From: Myxococcus hansupus
Lineage (GTDB): Bacteria > Myxococcota > Myxococcia > Myxococcales > Myxococcaceae
DNA length: 64,000 nt
NCBI RefSeq assembly: GCF_000280925.3
Contig: NZ_CP012109.1
Coordinates: 6,530,501 to 6,594,500 of the forward strand
Direction of reading: 5' to 3'
Shown here: in pieces, positions 54,233-63,710 of the stretch
Layout: every line of letters begins with the position of its first letter
Numbering within the stretch: position 1 is the stretch's first letter
Notes under the pieces: generated by a model
Seen by the model: only the letters and a program-made list of their open reading frames with translations
Databases searched by the model: none
What the model was told of the DNA's origin: nothing
Program-made: the position numbers and the translations under genes

Positions 54233-54880
54233 TGAGCCTCACCCGCTTCGGTGGACGGGTTGACTACGCTGCCTGCTTTCGCACCTCAGCCGTTCGCTCG
54301 TATCCCACAGGGCTGACGTAGCCAAGTGAGGAGTGACGGCGCTTCCGATTGTAGAACACCTCAATGTAATCGAACATCACCCGTCGAGCCTCTTCGCGCG
54401 TCTGGAAGCTGCGCGTGTGGACAATCTCCATCTTCAAGCTGCTGAAGAAGCTCTCGACGACGGCGTTGTCCCAGCAATTGCCCTTGCGGCTCATCGAGCA
54501 GGTGACGCCGTGCGCTGCCAGCCTCTCCCGATAGTCCTCGCTGGCGTATTGGCAGCCCCTGTCGGAGTGATGAATCGAAGGCGCTCCGCGCCCGGCGAGC
54601 GCCATGTTGAGGGCACCCAGCACGAGGTGTCGGTCGATTCGCCCGCCCATGCTCCAGCCCACGACACGCCGGCTGAAGAGGTCGAGCACGACAGCCAGGT
54701 AGAGCCAGCCCTCCGCCGTCCAGATGTAGGTGATGTCGCTCACCCAGGTGCGATTGGGGCCGCGGGGAAGGAAGTCCCGAGCCGCCACGTTGGGGGGCAA
54801 TCGGATGGGCGTGGCCGCTGTCGGTGGTCCGCACGAAGGGGCGCCTTCGGCGGGCCGCCAGGCCCTCTTGCCGCCTGAGA
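54233..54880 (-). mobile_element. Truncated IS3-family element C
   Basis: The 3' end is TGAGCCTCACCCGCTTCGGTGGACGGGTTGAC, clearly related to the ends of elements A and B, and it lies against the IS630 remnant. The element loses OrfA and the start of OrfB at about 54,880, where sequence of a LysR gene begins abruptly. The outer end and any target duplication are therefore gone on that side. Confidence 0.75.
54264..54880 (-). pseudogene. IS3 OrfB fragment (element C)
   Basis: The open part (54,264-54,800) encodes the DDE core (WVSDITYIWTAEGWLYLAVVLDLFSRRVVGW, HHSDRGCQYAS, NCWDNAVVESFFSSLKMEI) and C-terminus, about 75% like elements A and B by eye. Upstream, the homologous stretch EGLAARRRRPFVRTTDSGHAHPIAP is in another frame, so there is a frameshift as well as the 5' truncation. 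It is not functional. Confidence 0.8.
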
Positions 54881-55117
54881 CTCGACAGTGGCGAGGCCAT
54901 CCGGGACGCGGCCATCGCGGGCCTGGGCATCGCGTATCTGCCCGGCTTTCTCGTCGATGAAGACCTCGCGCGTGGGAGGCTCCGGGCCCTGCTGCCTTCC
55001 TGCGAGCAGGAGAAGGTCCCCATCCTGGCCATCTACCCGAGCAAACGGTACCTGCCGGCCAAGGTGCGGCGCTTCATCGACCTCATGGTCGAACAATGGC
55101 GCGCGACGTTGCGTTGA
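54881..55117 (+). pseudogene. 3' remnant of a LysR-family regulator gene
   Basis: The frame LDSGEAIRDAAIAGLGIAYLPGFLV ... GRLRALLPSC ... PILAIYPSKRYLPAKVRRFIDLMVEQW is the last 75 or so residues of a LysR effector domain of the CrgA-like group. The helix-turn-helix and most of the effector domain are missing, replaced by IS3 element C. It marks the point where the ordinary chromosome resumes after the island. Confidence 0.85.
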
Positions 55118-55179
55118 GGCCCCACCCCAACCAACAGGTGAAGCGGGGCGTGGACTTCCGCCCCGCGCCACCGTGACGA

Positions 55180-56202
<1,023 letters not shown>

Positions 56203-56383
56203 GTGGGCCTCTAGCGACAACGTGGTCGAAGCTCAGGAGGCACCGGTCGAGCAGCACCACCCGAGGACACCCTACGGTCGCGACGAATCGTCGTGCCGCC
56301 ATCGGAGCGTCAAGTGGCTGGGGGGCTAGCTAGCACACTCCGGTACCGGCAGCCATGGCCTTCCGGGCCCCCGCCCCCACCCG

Positions 56384-56908
56384 TCAGATGCGCTCCACCA
56401 CCCGCAGGGCAAAGCGGACGAATTGCGCATCGAGCGGTTCGTTGAGCATGAGGCGTTGCCAGACAAGCCCCGACAGGACGTTGACCACGAGCTCGCGGTC
56501 GGAGGGGCGCCGGTCCTCAAGGCAGGCCCTGAGTTCGTCGCCCCGTGGACGGACGAGCTGAGCGACGAGCCGCCGGTGGAGGTCCTCGTCGAACTGCGCC
56601 TCGGCCATCAACGCCCGCAGCACGGGGGCCGCCTCGGAAGCCCCTCGGCAAAATTCCACCAGGGTCGAGGACAGCGAAGGCTTGCGCCGACTCAGCCGGG
56701 GAGCCTGCTGGACCCATTCCGAGAACGCATCCAGCACCAGCGCCCCCTTGCCCGGCCACCAACGGTACAGGGTCTGCTTCCCCGCCCCCGCGCGCTTCGC
56801 GACGTCGGCCGTGGTGACCGCGGCGTAGCCCTTCTCCAGGACAAGCTCTTGGGCCGCCGTGAGAATGGCGCGGCGAACTTTCTCATCCCGCGGCCGCCCG
56901 ACACGCAT
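56384..56908 (-). CDS. TetR-family transcriptional regulator
   Basis: This 174-residue regulator has the TetR helix-turn-helix at residues 10-56 (RRAILTAAQELVLEKGYAAVTTADVAKRAGAGKQTLYRWWPGK) and a helical ligand domain. It is divergent from the ether-lipid operon, with 141 bases between. That gap holds a palindrome 13 bases from its own start, so it probably represses itself and possibly agpS. The gene ends 181 bases from the deoxyhypusine-synthase-like gene on the same strand; co-transcription is uncertain. Confidence 0.9.
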   Translation of the reverse strand: MRVGRPRDEKVRRAILTAAQELVLEKGYAAVTTADVAKRAGAGKQTLYRWWPGKGALVLDAFSEWVQQAPRLSRRKPSLSSTLVEFCRGASEAAPVLRALMAEAQFDEDLHRRLVAQLVRPRGDELRACLEDRRPSDRELVVNVLSGLVWQRLMLNEPLDAQFVRFALRVVERI

Positions 56909-56920
56909 GCGGCCTACTTA

Positions 56921-56937
56921 CGAGACAGCGCGTCTCG
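56921..56937. promoter_or_regulatory. Palindromic TetR operator candidate
   Basis: CGAGAC-AGCGC-GTCTCG is a perfect 6-bp dyad, extended to 8 of 9 positions as TTACGAGAC...GTCTCGAAA. A related half-site (TTTCGAGAC) and a second dyad TTCGG-GTT-CCGAA (56,958-56,970) lie just beyond. Position between the divergent tetR and agpS genes fits an operator. Confidence 0.55.
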
Positions 56938-57049
56938 AAACAACGGCATTTCGAGACTTCGGGTTCCGAAAGTGCGAAAGGAGCTGCGCACCCGCGTAAC
57001 CCATGCGCGTTGACGGGGTTGACAGCCCTGTGTACCACTGCCCGGAATC

Positions 57050-58945
57050 ATGGCAGATCATTCAGGTAAGCCGCGCCATCAGGGTCATGAGGCGCGGAAC
57101 GAAGCGGGCGAGCGCTCTGGCAGCAAGTACCCCGAGGTACCGACCGGAGACACGCGCTTCACCCCGCCGGCGCCCGCGGCGCCGACCGAGGCGGAATCAC
57201 TCGAGGGCTGGGGTTTCGAGGACACGCGCTTCGTGGTGAAGCCCGACGGCAGCACGGTGCTGACGGGCACCCGCTACAACATCAGCAACGTCGCGCTGCC
57301 CGACCTGATGCCTTGGTTCGCCGGCAAGCTGGCCTCGCCGCTCGGCTACGACAACCGCAACGAGCCACACTACCCGCCAGAGATTCCCGCCGCCCGCAAG
57401 AACGACAAGCTCCTCGCGGCGCTGCGCGAGTTCCTCGCCGAAGACCAGCTCACCGACGACCCGAAGCAGCGCCTGCGCCGGGGCCACGGCCACACCGGTG
57501 GGGAAATCTGGGCCATCCGCTACCGCAAGGTGGACCGCGTCCCCGACCTCGTCGTCTTCCCGCGCAGCCACGATGAGGTGGTGCGGCTGGTGGAGGTCGC
57601 CACGAAGCACGGCGCCTGCATCATCCCCTTCGGCGGCGGCACCAACGTCACCGAGGCCCTGCGCATCCCGCTGTCGGAGGAGCGGCTGGTCATCGCCGTC
57701 GACATGCGGCAGATGAACCGCATCCTGTGGATTGACACCGTCAACCGCATGGCTTGCATTGAAGCGGGCGCCACCGGCCGCCACTTGATGAGTGAGCTGG
57801 CGAAGTATGGCTTCACCATGGGCCACGAGCCCGACAGCCTGGAGTTCTCGACGCTCGGCGGGTGGATTGCCACCAACGCCAGCGGCATGAAGAAGAACCG
57901 CTACGGCAACATCGAGGACCTGGTCCTCGACATGCAGGTCATCACGCCGCAGGGCATCGTCGAGCGCCCGCAGCAGGCGCCCCGTGAGAGCGTGGGCGTC
58001 AACCCGCGCCAGTACATGTTCGGCAGCGAGGGCAACTTCGGCATCATCACCACGGCGGTGGTGAAGCTCTTCCCGCTGCCCGAGGTCCAGCGCTACGGCT
58101 CGGTCATCTTCCCCGACCTGAAGACGGGCCTGTCCTTCCTCTACGCGCTGCAGAAGTCGGGCGCGGTGCCCGCCAGCGTCCGGGTGATGGACAACACCCA
58201 GTTCCACTTCGGTCAGGCGCTCAAGCCCGCCAAGCACGGGCTGGCCGCGAAGCTGAAGAGCGAAATCGAGAAGGCCGTGGTGACGAAGCTCAAGGGCTTC
58301 GACCCCTACAAGCTCGCGGTCGCCACCATCGTCTTCGAGGGCTCGAAGGAGGAAGTCGAGTTCCAGGAGAAGACGCTGTACCGCATCGCCGGGGAGCACG
58401 GCGGCATGAAGGGCGGCGGCGCCAACGGTGAGCGCGGCTACCAGCTCACCTTCGGCATCGCGTACATCCGCGACCTCACCTTCGAGCACTGGGCCATCGC
58501 CGAGAGCTTCGAGACGAGCGTGCCGTGGAGCCGCGCCATGGACCTCTACGAGCGCGTGCAGCGCCGCGTGGAGAAGGAACACGCCGCCATGGGCCTGCCG
58601 GGCAAGGTGTTCTTCACCGGCCGCCTCACCCAGGTCTACCAGACGGGTGTCGTCATCTATTTCTACCTGGGCTTCTACGCGAAGGGCGTGGCCGACCCGG
58701 TGGCCGCCTACGCGGCGCTCGAGCACGCGGCGCGGGAAGAGATTCTCGCGGCGGGCGGCTCGCTCTCCCACCACCACGGCATTGGCAAGATTCGCCGCGG
58801 ATTCCTGTCCGACGTGTACTCGGAAGGCGCGCTGGAGCTGAACCGCAAGGTGAAGGCCGCCATCGACCCCGACAACCTCTTCGCCGCGTCGAACAGCGGC
58901 GTCAATGGTCCCGTGGCGCTCACCCGGGATGAGGAGGCGCACTGA
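57050..58945 (+). CDS. agpS: Alkyl-dihydroxyacetonephosphate synthase-like FAD enzyme
   Basis: The 631-residue protein is a vanillyl-alcohol-oxidase-type flavoprotein. It has PDLVVFPRSHDEVVRLVEVA, then the FAD pyrophosphate loop PFGGGTNVTEAL near residue 193, EPDSLEFSTLGGWIATNASGMKKNRYG, and the C-terminal active-site block SLSHHHGIGKIRRG near 570-583. The last is typical of alkylglycerone-phosphate synthase, which swaps the acyl group of acyl-DHAP for a fatty alcohol to make the ether bond. Myxococcus makes iso-branched ether lipids during development with an AgpS of this kind. The next two genes supply matching activities. An N-terminal ~45 residues look disordered. Confidence 0.87.
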   Translation: MADHSGKPRHQGHEARNEAGERSGSKYPEVPTGDTRFTPPAPAAPTEAESLEGWGFEDTRFVVKPDGSTVLTGTRYNISNVALPDLMPWFAGKLASPLGYDNRNEPHYPPEIPAARKNDKLLAALREFLAEDQLTDDPKQRLRRGHGHTGGEIWAIRYRKVDRVPDLVVFPRSHDEVVRLVEVATKHGACIIPFGGGTNVTEALRIPLSEERLVIAVDMRQMNRILWIDTVNRMACIEAGATGRHLMSELAKYGFTMGHEPDSLEFSTLGGWIATNASGMKKNRYGNIEDLVLDMQVITPQGIVERPQQAPRESVGVNPRQYMFGSEGNFGIITTAVVKLFPLPEVQRYGSVIFPDLKTGLSFLYALQKSGAVPASVRVMDNTQFHFGQALKPAKHGLAAKLKSEIEKAVVTKLKGFDPYKLAVATIVFEGSKEEVEFQEKTLYRIAGEHGGMKGGGANGERGYQLTFGIAYIRDLTFEHWAIAESFETSVPWSRAMDLYERVQRRVEKEHAAMGLPGKVFFTGRLTQVYQTGVVIYFYLGFYAKGVADPVAAYAALEHAAREEILAAGGSLSHHHGIGKIRRGFLSDVYSEGALELNRKVKAAIDPDNLFAASNSGVNGPVALTRDEEAH

Positions 58946-61551
58946 TGCTTCGCCATGTGCTTCTGACCGGTGTGACTGGCTTCGTTGGCAAGGTGGTGCT
59001 GGAGCACCTGCTCTCGCAGGGCGTCGAGCACGTCACCGTGTTGGTGCGTGAGTCGAAGGACCGGCAGGGCCGCGTGCAGTCGGCCGCCGAGCGCTTCGCC
59101 AAGGTCGCGCAAGCCCCGTGCTTCTCGCGGCTGCCGTCCGACTGGACGGAGCGCATCACGGTGATGAGCTGTGATTTGGAGCAGCCCGGGTGCGGCCTGT
59201 CGCCCAGCGACGCGGATTCGGTGCGCCACCACGTCACGCACGTCGTCCACTGCGCGGCCAGCGTGGAGTTCGACCTGCCGCTGGCGAAGGCGACCTCCGC
59301 CAACATCCGGAGCGCGCTCTCCGTGCTGGAGCTGGCGCGCACGTGCTCGAAGCTGGTGGGCATGGTCGACGTGTCCACGGCCTACGTCACCGTGTGGCGT
59401 CCCGGCCCCATTGAAGAGCGGCTGGCGCACCTGCCCAAGCCCGCCGCGGAGCTCTACGAGGCGTTCCAGGTGGCGGAGGGCGACGGCCAGGAGTGGATGA
59501 CGCTCACCGGCCACCCCAACACGTACACGCTCACCAAGAGCGTCGCCGAGCACCTCATCTCCGAGCGCCGCGGCGAAGTGCCCGTCGTCATCGTGCGGCC
59601 CAGCATCGTGTCGGCCGCGCACCGCACGCCCTTCCCGGCATGGCTGGACAGCCCGGCCGCGCTCGCGGGCTGCCTGCTGTACAGCGGCCTGGGTGTTGTG
59701 CGCGCCTTCAACGCCGACCCGTCGGTGCGGCTGGACGTGGTGCCGGTGGACGTGGTGGCCAGCGAGGTCGTGCGCTCGGTGTTCGGCCCCATGCCGAAGG
59801 TGGGCCAGCCCGTTCCCATCGTCCACGCGACCATGGGTATCCAGCGCGCGCTGCGCATCGACATGGCCGCGGCGTCGACCATCGAGTGGTTCAAGCACCG
59901 CCCTGGCGTCGTCAAGTCGCCCGACATGTTCGTCGGCCGGAAGGACCACGGCTTCGACGATGTCGACCTGGTGCGCCGCAAGCTGCCCGTGCAGTTGCAG
60001 AAGGCGACGCTCGCGTTCTTCGGCCAGAAGAAGGCGCACCGCCGCCTCACGCGCGCCGACGAGAAGGTGCAGTACCTCAACGCGGGCTTCTCGTACTTCA
60101 CGCACCACACCTTCGACTTCGTGCGCGCCACGCCGCTCGAGGTGCCCGGCTTCGAGCCGCGCGAGTACGTGCGCGTGGTCAATGAAGGCATGTACCGCCA
60201 CCTGCTCTCGCGCGACGAGACGCAGGTCTCGTTCGCGGGGCCGAAGCACGACGACGCCCGGGGCGACGAGGCGTGGATCATGGAGCGACAGACGAGCAAC
60301 GCCACGCTCAAGGTGTTCGGCTACGCGCTGCGCAAGACGTTCCGCCACTGCATGAGCGACGTGACGTTCGACCGGCCGTCGTTCGAGCGCGCCATGGCCC
60401 AGGTGCCTCCGGGCACGCTGGTGGTGCTGGCCCCCACGCACCGCAGCTACTTCGACTTCCTGCTGACCAGCTACCTGTGCTTCCAGCACCCGGAGCTGGG
60501 CATCTCCATGCCGCACATCGCCGCCGCGGAGGAGTTCGGCCGCATTCCGGTGGTGGGGTCGATTCTCAAGGAGTCCCAGGCCTTCTTCATCAAGCGCGGC
60601 GTGGGCAAGGAGGTGCCGGAGCTCGGCGACGAGCTGCGGCGGCTCACCGAGAAGAACGCCTCGCTGATGTTCTTCATCGAGGGACAGCGCAGCCGCGCCC
60701 GGCTGATGCTGCCCCCCAAGCGCGGGCTGCTGCGCGCGCTGCAGAACACGGGACGTCAGTTCGTCGTGCTCCCCGTCGCCATCTCGTACGACCGGCTGCC
60801 CGAGGAGTCCTCGCTCGCGAAGGAGCTGTCCGGCGCGCCGCGTCCCAAGATGACGCTCACCGGCGTGTTGTCCTGGCTCTCCAAGCTGACGCGGGGCCAG
60901 GTGCAGCTCGGCCGCGTGCACATGGCGTGTGGCGCGCCCCAGCACCTCGACGCGAACACCGACGTGCGCGCCCTCAGCCACACGGTCATGGCCGAGCTTC
61001 AGCGCCACACCAGCGTGAGCAGCTTCCACCTGCGCGCGTTCCTCTCCGAGCACGCGATTCCCGGCGTCGACGAGACGTGGCTGCGCGAGGCCATCGAGCG
61101 CCGGGGAGGCCGGGTGCTGGCCAGCGACCTGCCGGTGCCGTCCCCGCTGCCCGCCCCGCTGGCGCACTCGCTGCAGAACCAATGGCAGCACTGGTTCGCG
61201 GGTGACGTCCTGGCGCGCCAGCCGGGCAACCCCGCGCTGGAGGACCACCTGTCGCGCTACCGCTGGTGCACCACCCCGCTCGCCGAGCTGAGCGACGCGC
61301 GCGTCGACGCGGTGGTGAAGGCCCTCTTCGAGTCCGTCGTTCGCGACTACCAGGAGGCCACCAAGGTGCGCGCGCCCAGCGAGCTGAAGGACGTGGCCGT
61401 GACGCACCGTCCGCACCTGGACGGCGTGCTGCAGGCCCTGGTCTCTCGCGACATCGTGAAGCTCGCGGACAATGGCCTCGAATGGGGCCCGAACGCGGCG
61501 CAACTGGCGCAGTTCCATGAGGCATGCGCCTGGCGCGGAGTCGAATCATGA
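58945..61551 (+). CDS. Fatty acyl reductase-acyltransferase fusion (ether-lipid synthesis)
   Basis: The ATG overlaps the agpS stop (TGATG). Residues 1-400 form an extended short-chain dehydrogenase of the 'male sterility'/fatty acyl-CoA reductase type: GVTGFVGKVVLEHLL for NADPH and Tyr194-x-x-x-Lys in YTLTK. Residues 470-700 are a PlsC/GPAT-like acyltransferase with HRSYFD (His499, Asp504) and FIEGQRSR (Glu579). One chain could therefore make the fatty alcohol and the acyl-DHAP, the two substrates of AgpS. The C-terminal 150 residues are helical. Its fusion next to agpS strongly supports an ether-lipid role. Confidence 0.87.
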   Translation: MLRHVLLTGVTGFVGKVVLEHLLSQGVEHVTVLVRESKDRQGRVQSAAERFAKVAQAPCFSRLPSDWTERITVMSCDLEQPGCGLSPSDADSVRHHVTHVVHCAASVEFDLPLAKATSANIRSALSVLELARTCSKLVGMVDVSTAYVTVWRPGPIEERLAHLPKPAAELYEAFQVAEGDGQEWMTLTGHPNTYTLTKSVAEHLISERRGEVPVVIVRPSIVSAAHRTPFPAWLDSPAALAGCLLYSGLGVVRAFNADPSVRLDVVPVDVVASEVVRSVFGPMPKVGQPVPIVHATMGIQRALRIDMAAASTIEWFKHRPGVVKSPDMFVGRKDHGFDDVDLVRRKLPVQLQKATLAFFGQKKAHRRLTRADEKVQYLNAGFSYFTHHTFDFVRATPLEVPGFEPREYVRVVNEGMYRHLLSRDETQVSFAGPKHDDARGDEAWIMERQTSNATLKVFGYALRKTFRHCMSDVTFDRPSFERAMAQVPPGTLVVLAPTHRSYFDFLLTSYLCFQHPELGISMPHIAAAEEFGRIPVVGSILKESQAFFIKRGVGKEVPELGDELRRLTEKNASLMFFIEGQRSRARLMLPPKRGLLRALQNTGRQFVVLPVAISYDRLPEESSLAKELSGAPRPKMTLTGVLSWLSKLTRGQVQLGRVHMACGAPQHLDANTDVRALSHTVMAELQRHTSVSSFHLRAFLSEHAIPGVDETWLREAIERRGGRVLASDLPVPSPLPAPLAHSLQNQWQHWFAGDVLARQPGNPALEDHLSRYRWCTTPLAELSDARVDAVVKALFESVVRDYQEATKVRAPSELKDVAVTHRPHLDGVLQALVSRDIVKLADNGLEWGPNAAQLAQFHEACAWRGVES

Positions 61552-62498
61552 AGACGCTCGTGACGGGGGCCAGCGGGTTCCTCGGCCGCAACCTCCTCGA
61601 TGTCCTGGGCGACGACGCGGTGGCGCTGGTGCGCTCTCCGCTGGCATCGAAGCACGCCCAGGTGATGGGCTCACCGCTCGACCCCGACGCGTGGATTTCC
61701 CAAGCGCAAGGCGTGAAGGTGCTGGTTCACGCGGCGGGCATGGTCCACCACAGCCGGCGGCACGCCGACGAGATGGTGCGCTTCAACATCGACAGCTCGC
61801 TGGCCATGGTGCGCGCGGCGAAGGCGCTCGACGCGCGGCTGGTGCTGGTGTCGACGTCCGGCACCGTGGGCTGCTTTCCGTACGCCACCATCGAAGCCGA
61901 CGAGCACTCGCGCTACGCCGAGCCGCTGGTGGGCCGCTGGCCGTACTACCTGTCCAAGATTCGCGCCGAGGAGCAGTCCCGGAAGCTGGCGAAGCAGTTG
62001 GGCGTGTCCATGACGGTCGTGCGGCCTCCCGTGCTGCTGGGCCCCGGCGACACCCTGGGGCGGTCCACGACCAACGTGGCGCGCGTGCTCAACGGGCGGC
62101 TGCCCTTCATCCCCGCCGGGGGCATCGCCTTCACGGACGTGCGTGACGTGGCCCAGGCGCTCGCGCGGCTGTCGCAGAAGGAGACCTGGCGCGACACGTA
62201 CCACCTGCCGGGCACCACCCTGCCGCTGCGCACCTTCTTCGAGCGCGTGGGCGAAGTGGCCGGCATCAAGGTGGACCGGCCCGACGTGCCCACGTTCGTC
62301 GTCAGCGGGCTCGCCAGGCTGGGCTCGCGCGTCCCCGTCAAGCAACTGCCCGACCCCGTCGTGCTCGAGATGTCGACGTGCCACTGGGGCTTCAAGTCCC
62401 TGTGGAGCCACGACGAGCTCGGCTACGCGCCGCGCAGCCACCGGCAGACGCTGAGCGACACGGTGGCGTGGCTGCGGGAGTCCGCGCTCCGCAACTGA
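61548..62498 (+). CDS. NAD(P)-dependent epimerase/dehydrogenase, third gene of ether-lipid operon
   Basis: ATG 61,548 overlaps the previous stop (ATGA). The 316-residue protein is an extended SDR with the TGASGFLGRNLL nucleotide loop, a VLVHAAGMVHH strand, and Tyr133-x-x-x-Lys137 (YYLSK). A substrate domain follows, with VVRPPVLLGPGD. Within an AgpS operon the likely step is reduction of the ketone of alkyl-DHAP to alkyl-glycerol-phosphate, though sterol-type substrates are usual for some relatives. A stem-loop follows its stop. Confidence 0.85.
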   Translation: MKTLVTGASGFLGRNLLDVLGDDAVALVRSPLASKHAQVMGSPLDPDAWISQAQGVKVLVHAAGMVHHSRRHADEMVRFNIDSSLAMVRAAKALDARLVLVSTSGTVGCFPYATIEADEHSRYAEPLVGRWPYYLSKIRAEEQSRKLAKQLGVSMTVVRPPVLLGPGDTLGRSTTNVARVLNGRLPFIPAGGIAFTDVRDVAQALARLSQKETWRDTYHLPGTTLPLRTFFERVGEVAGIKVDRPDVPTFVVSGLARLGSRVPVKQLPDPVVLEMSTCHWGFKSLWSHDELGYAPRSHRQTLSDTVAWLRESALRN

Positions 62499-62500
62499 CG

Positions 62501-62532
62501 CGCCGCCCCGTGCCCCCGCCGGGGGGACGGCG
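62501..62532. terminator. GC stem-loop after the ether-lipid operon
   Basis: CGCCG (62,501-62,505) pairs with CGGCG (62,528-62,532), and CCCCC (62,513-62,517) with GGGGG around a GCC loop. There is no T tract, so a terminator function is only possible, not shown. Confidence 0.35.
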
Positions 62533-62600
62533 TGGCATGGTGTCGCGCGGCAGAATGCCGCACCTGGAAGGGACGCGAGTTCTGGCAAGAGGGCAGCACC

Positions 62601-63710
62601 ATGCCCCAGAACTCCGTCCCCTCCCCGCTCTCCCGCGCGGCCTGCGCGCTCCTGCTGGCCTCGCTCTCCCTGGGCGTCCTGAACGCGTGCGGCGACAGCG
62701 GCCCGGCCGACTCGCCCTCGCTGTCCGCCGAGGAGCGCCAGCAGTTGGAACAGCGGATTGCCGACCTGGAGGCGGACGTCGCCCAGCTCCAGGCCCAGGT
62801 GGCCCAGCAGCAGCAGGACCAGGGCCGCACGGCCCAGGAGAACGCGGCGCTCACCGCGCAGGTCGACACGCTGCGGACGCAACTCGCCGAGGCCCGTGAG
62901 CTGTTGGACTCGCAGGACTGGGACGGCGTCCTGGTGCGGCTCGACGAGGCCCGGGGCGAAGTAGAGCGACTCAAGGCGCTGCTCCTGGCCACGGAGGGCC
63001 GTCTGTCGCTCGTGGCGGCGCTCACGTTTGGCGACGCGCCCTTCGCATTGGACCAGCCCTTCACGACGGCCCGCGGCGACACCGTCCAGTTCAGCGAGCT
63101 GCGCTACTGGCTCACCAACGTGAAGCTGCGCAAGCAGGACGGGACGACGGTGGCGCTCGCCAACAGCTACCACCTGATGGACGTGCTGAAGGAGCAGGCG
63201 GTGGAGGGCACCGCGTCCCCCACCGTCCTTCCCGCTCGCCGGCGCGAACAGGTCGACGTGACGGCCGTGCCCGCGGGGACGTACACGGGCATCGAGTTCA
63301 GCGTCGGCGTGGACCCGGCCTACAACGACGACATGAGCCGGCAGTCCGGGGAGCTGCACGTCCTGACGAACATGGCGTCCATCAGTTGGATGTGGTTCAC
63401 CAGCTACATCTTCACCAAGACGAAGGGCCAGTACGTCACGACGGACGGCGGCACCGCGCCCTTCGCGTGGGAGACGGGGACCAACGCGGACTACCGCACG
63501 GTGAGCCAGACGTTCGCGGCGCCCGTCACCGTGAACGCGCAGAAGCAGCTCACGGTTCGCCTGCGCGCGGACGTGGCGACCCTGTTCTCCACGCTCAGCC
63601 CCCGCGTGACGCCCACCATCAATGCGAGCGACGCGACGTCTCGGAGCACGCTGGCCAATGCCTTCCAGGCCATGTTCTCGCTGGGGGCGGTGGAGAACCC
63701 GGACCGATGA
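62601..63710 (+). CDS. MbnP-family copper-binding-type lipoprotein
   Basis: Starting at ATG 62,601, the protein (369 residues) has a lipoprotein signal with lipobox LNAC. A Gln/Glu-rich coiled coil spans residues about 45-125 (QQLEQRIADLEADVAQL and following). An MbnP domain follows: LTFGDAPFALDQPF, VQFSELRYWLTNVKL, HLMDV, AGTYTGIEFSVGVDP, SISWMWFTSYIFTKTKG. MbnP proteins are copper binders in which a partner di-haem enzyme, MbnH, oxidises a tryptophan to kynurenine. The MbnH-like gene follows with a four-base overlap. The N-terminal coiled coil is an unusual addition. Confidence 0.85.
   Translation: MPQNSVPSPLSRAACALLLASLSLGVLNACGDSGPADSPSLSAEERQQLEQRIADLEADVAQLQAQVAQQQQDQGRTAQENAALTAQVDTLRTQLAEARELLDSQDWDGVLVRLDEARGEVERLKALLLATEGRLSLVAALTFGDAPFALDQPFTTARGDTVQFSELRYWLTNVKLRKQDGTTVALANSYHLMDVLKEQAVEGTASPTVLPARRREQVDVTAVPAGTYTGIEFSVGVDPAYNDDMSRQSGELHVLTNMASISWMWFTSYIFTKTKGQYVTTDGGTAPFAWETGTNADYRTVSQTFAAPVTVNAQKQLTVRLRADVATLFSTLSPRVTPTINASDATSRSTLANAFQAMFSLGAVENPDR

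Noticed and set aside
54881..55117. The LysR tail as a duplicate of the LysR gene at 8.4-9.3 kb
   Set aside because: The C-terminal sequences differ strongly and belong to different LysR subgroups.
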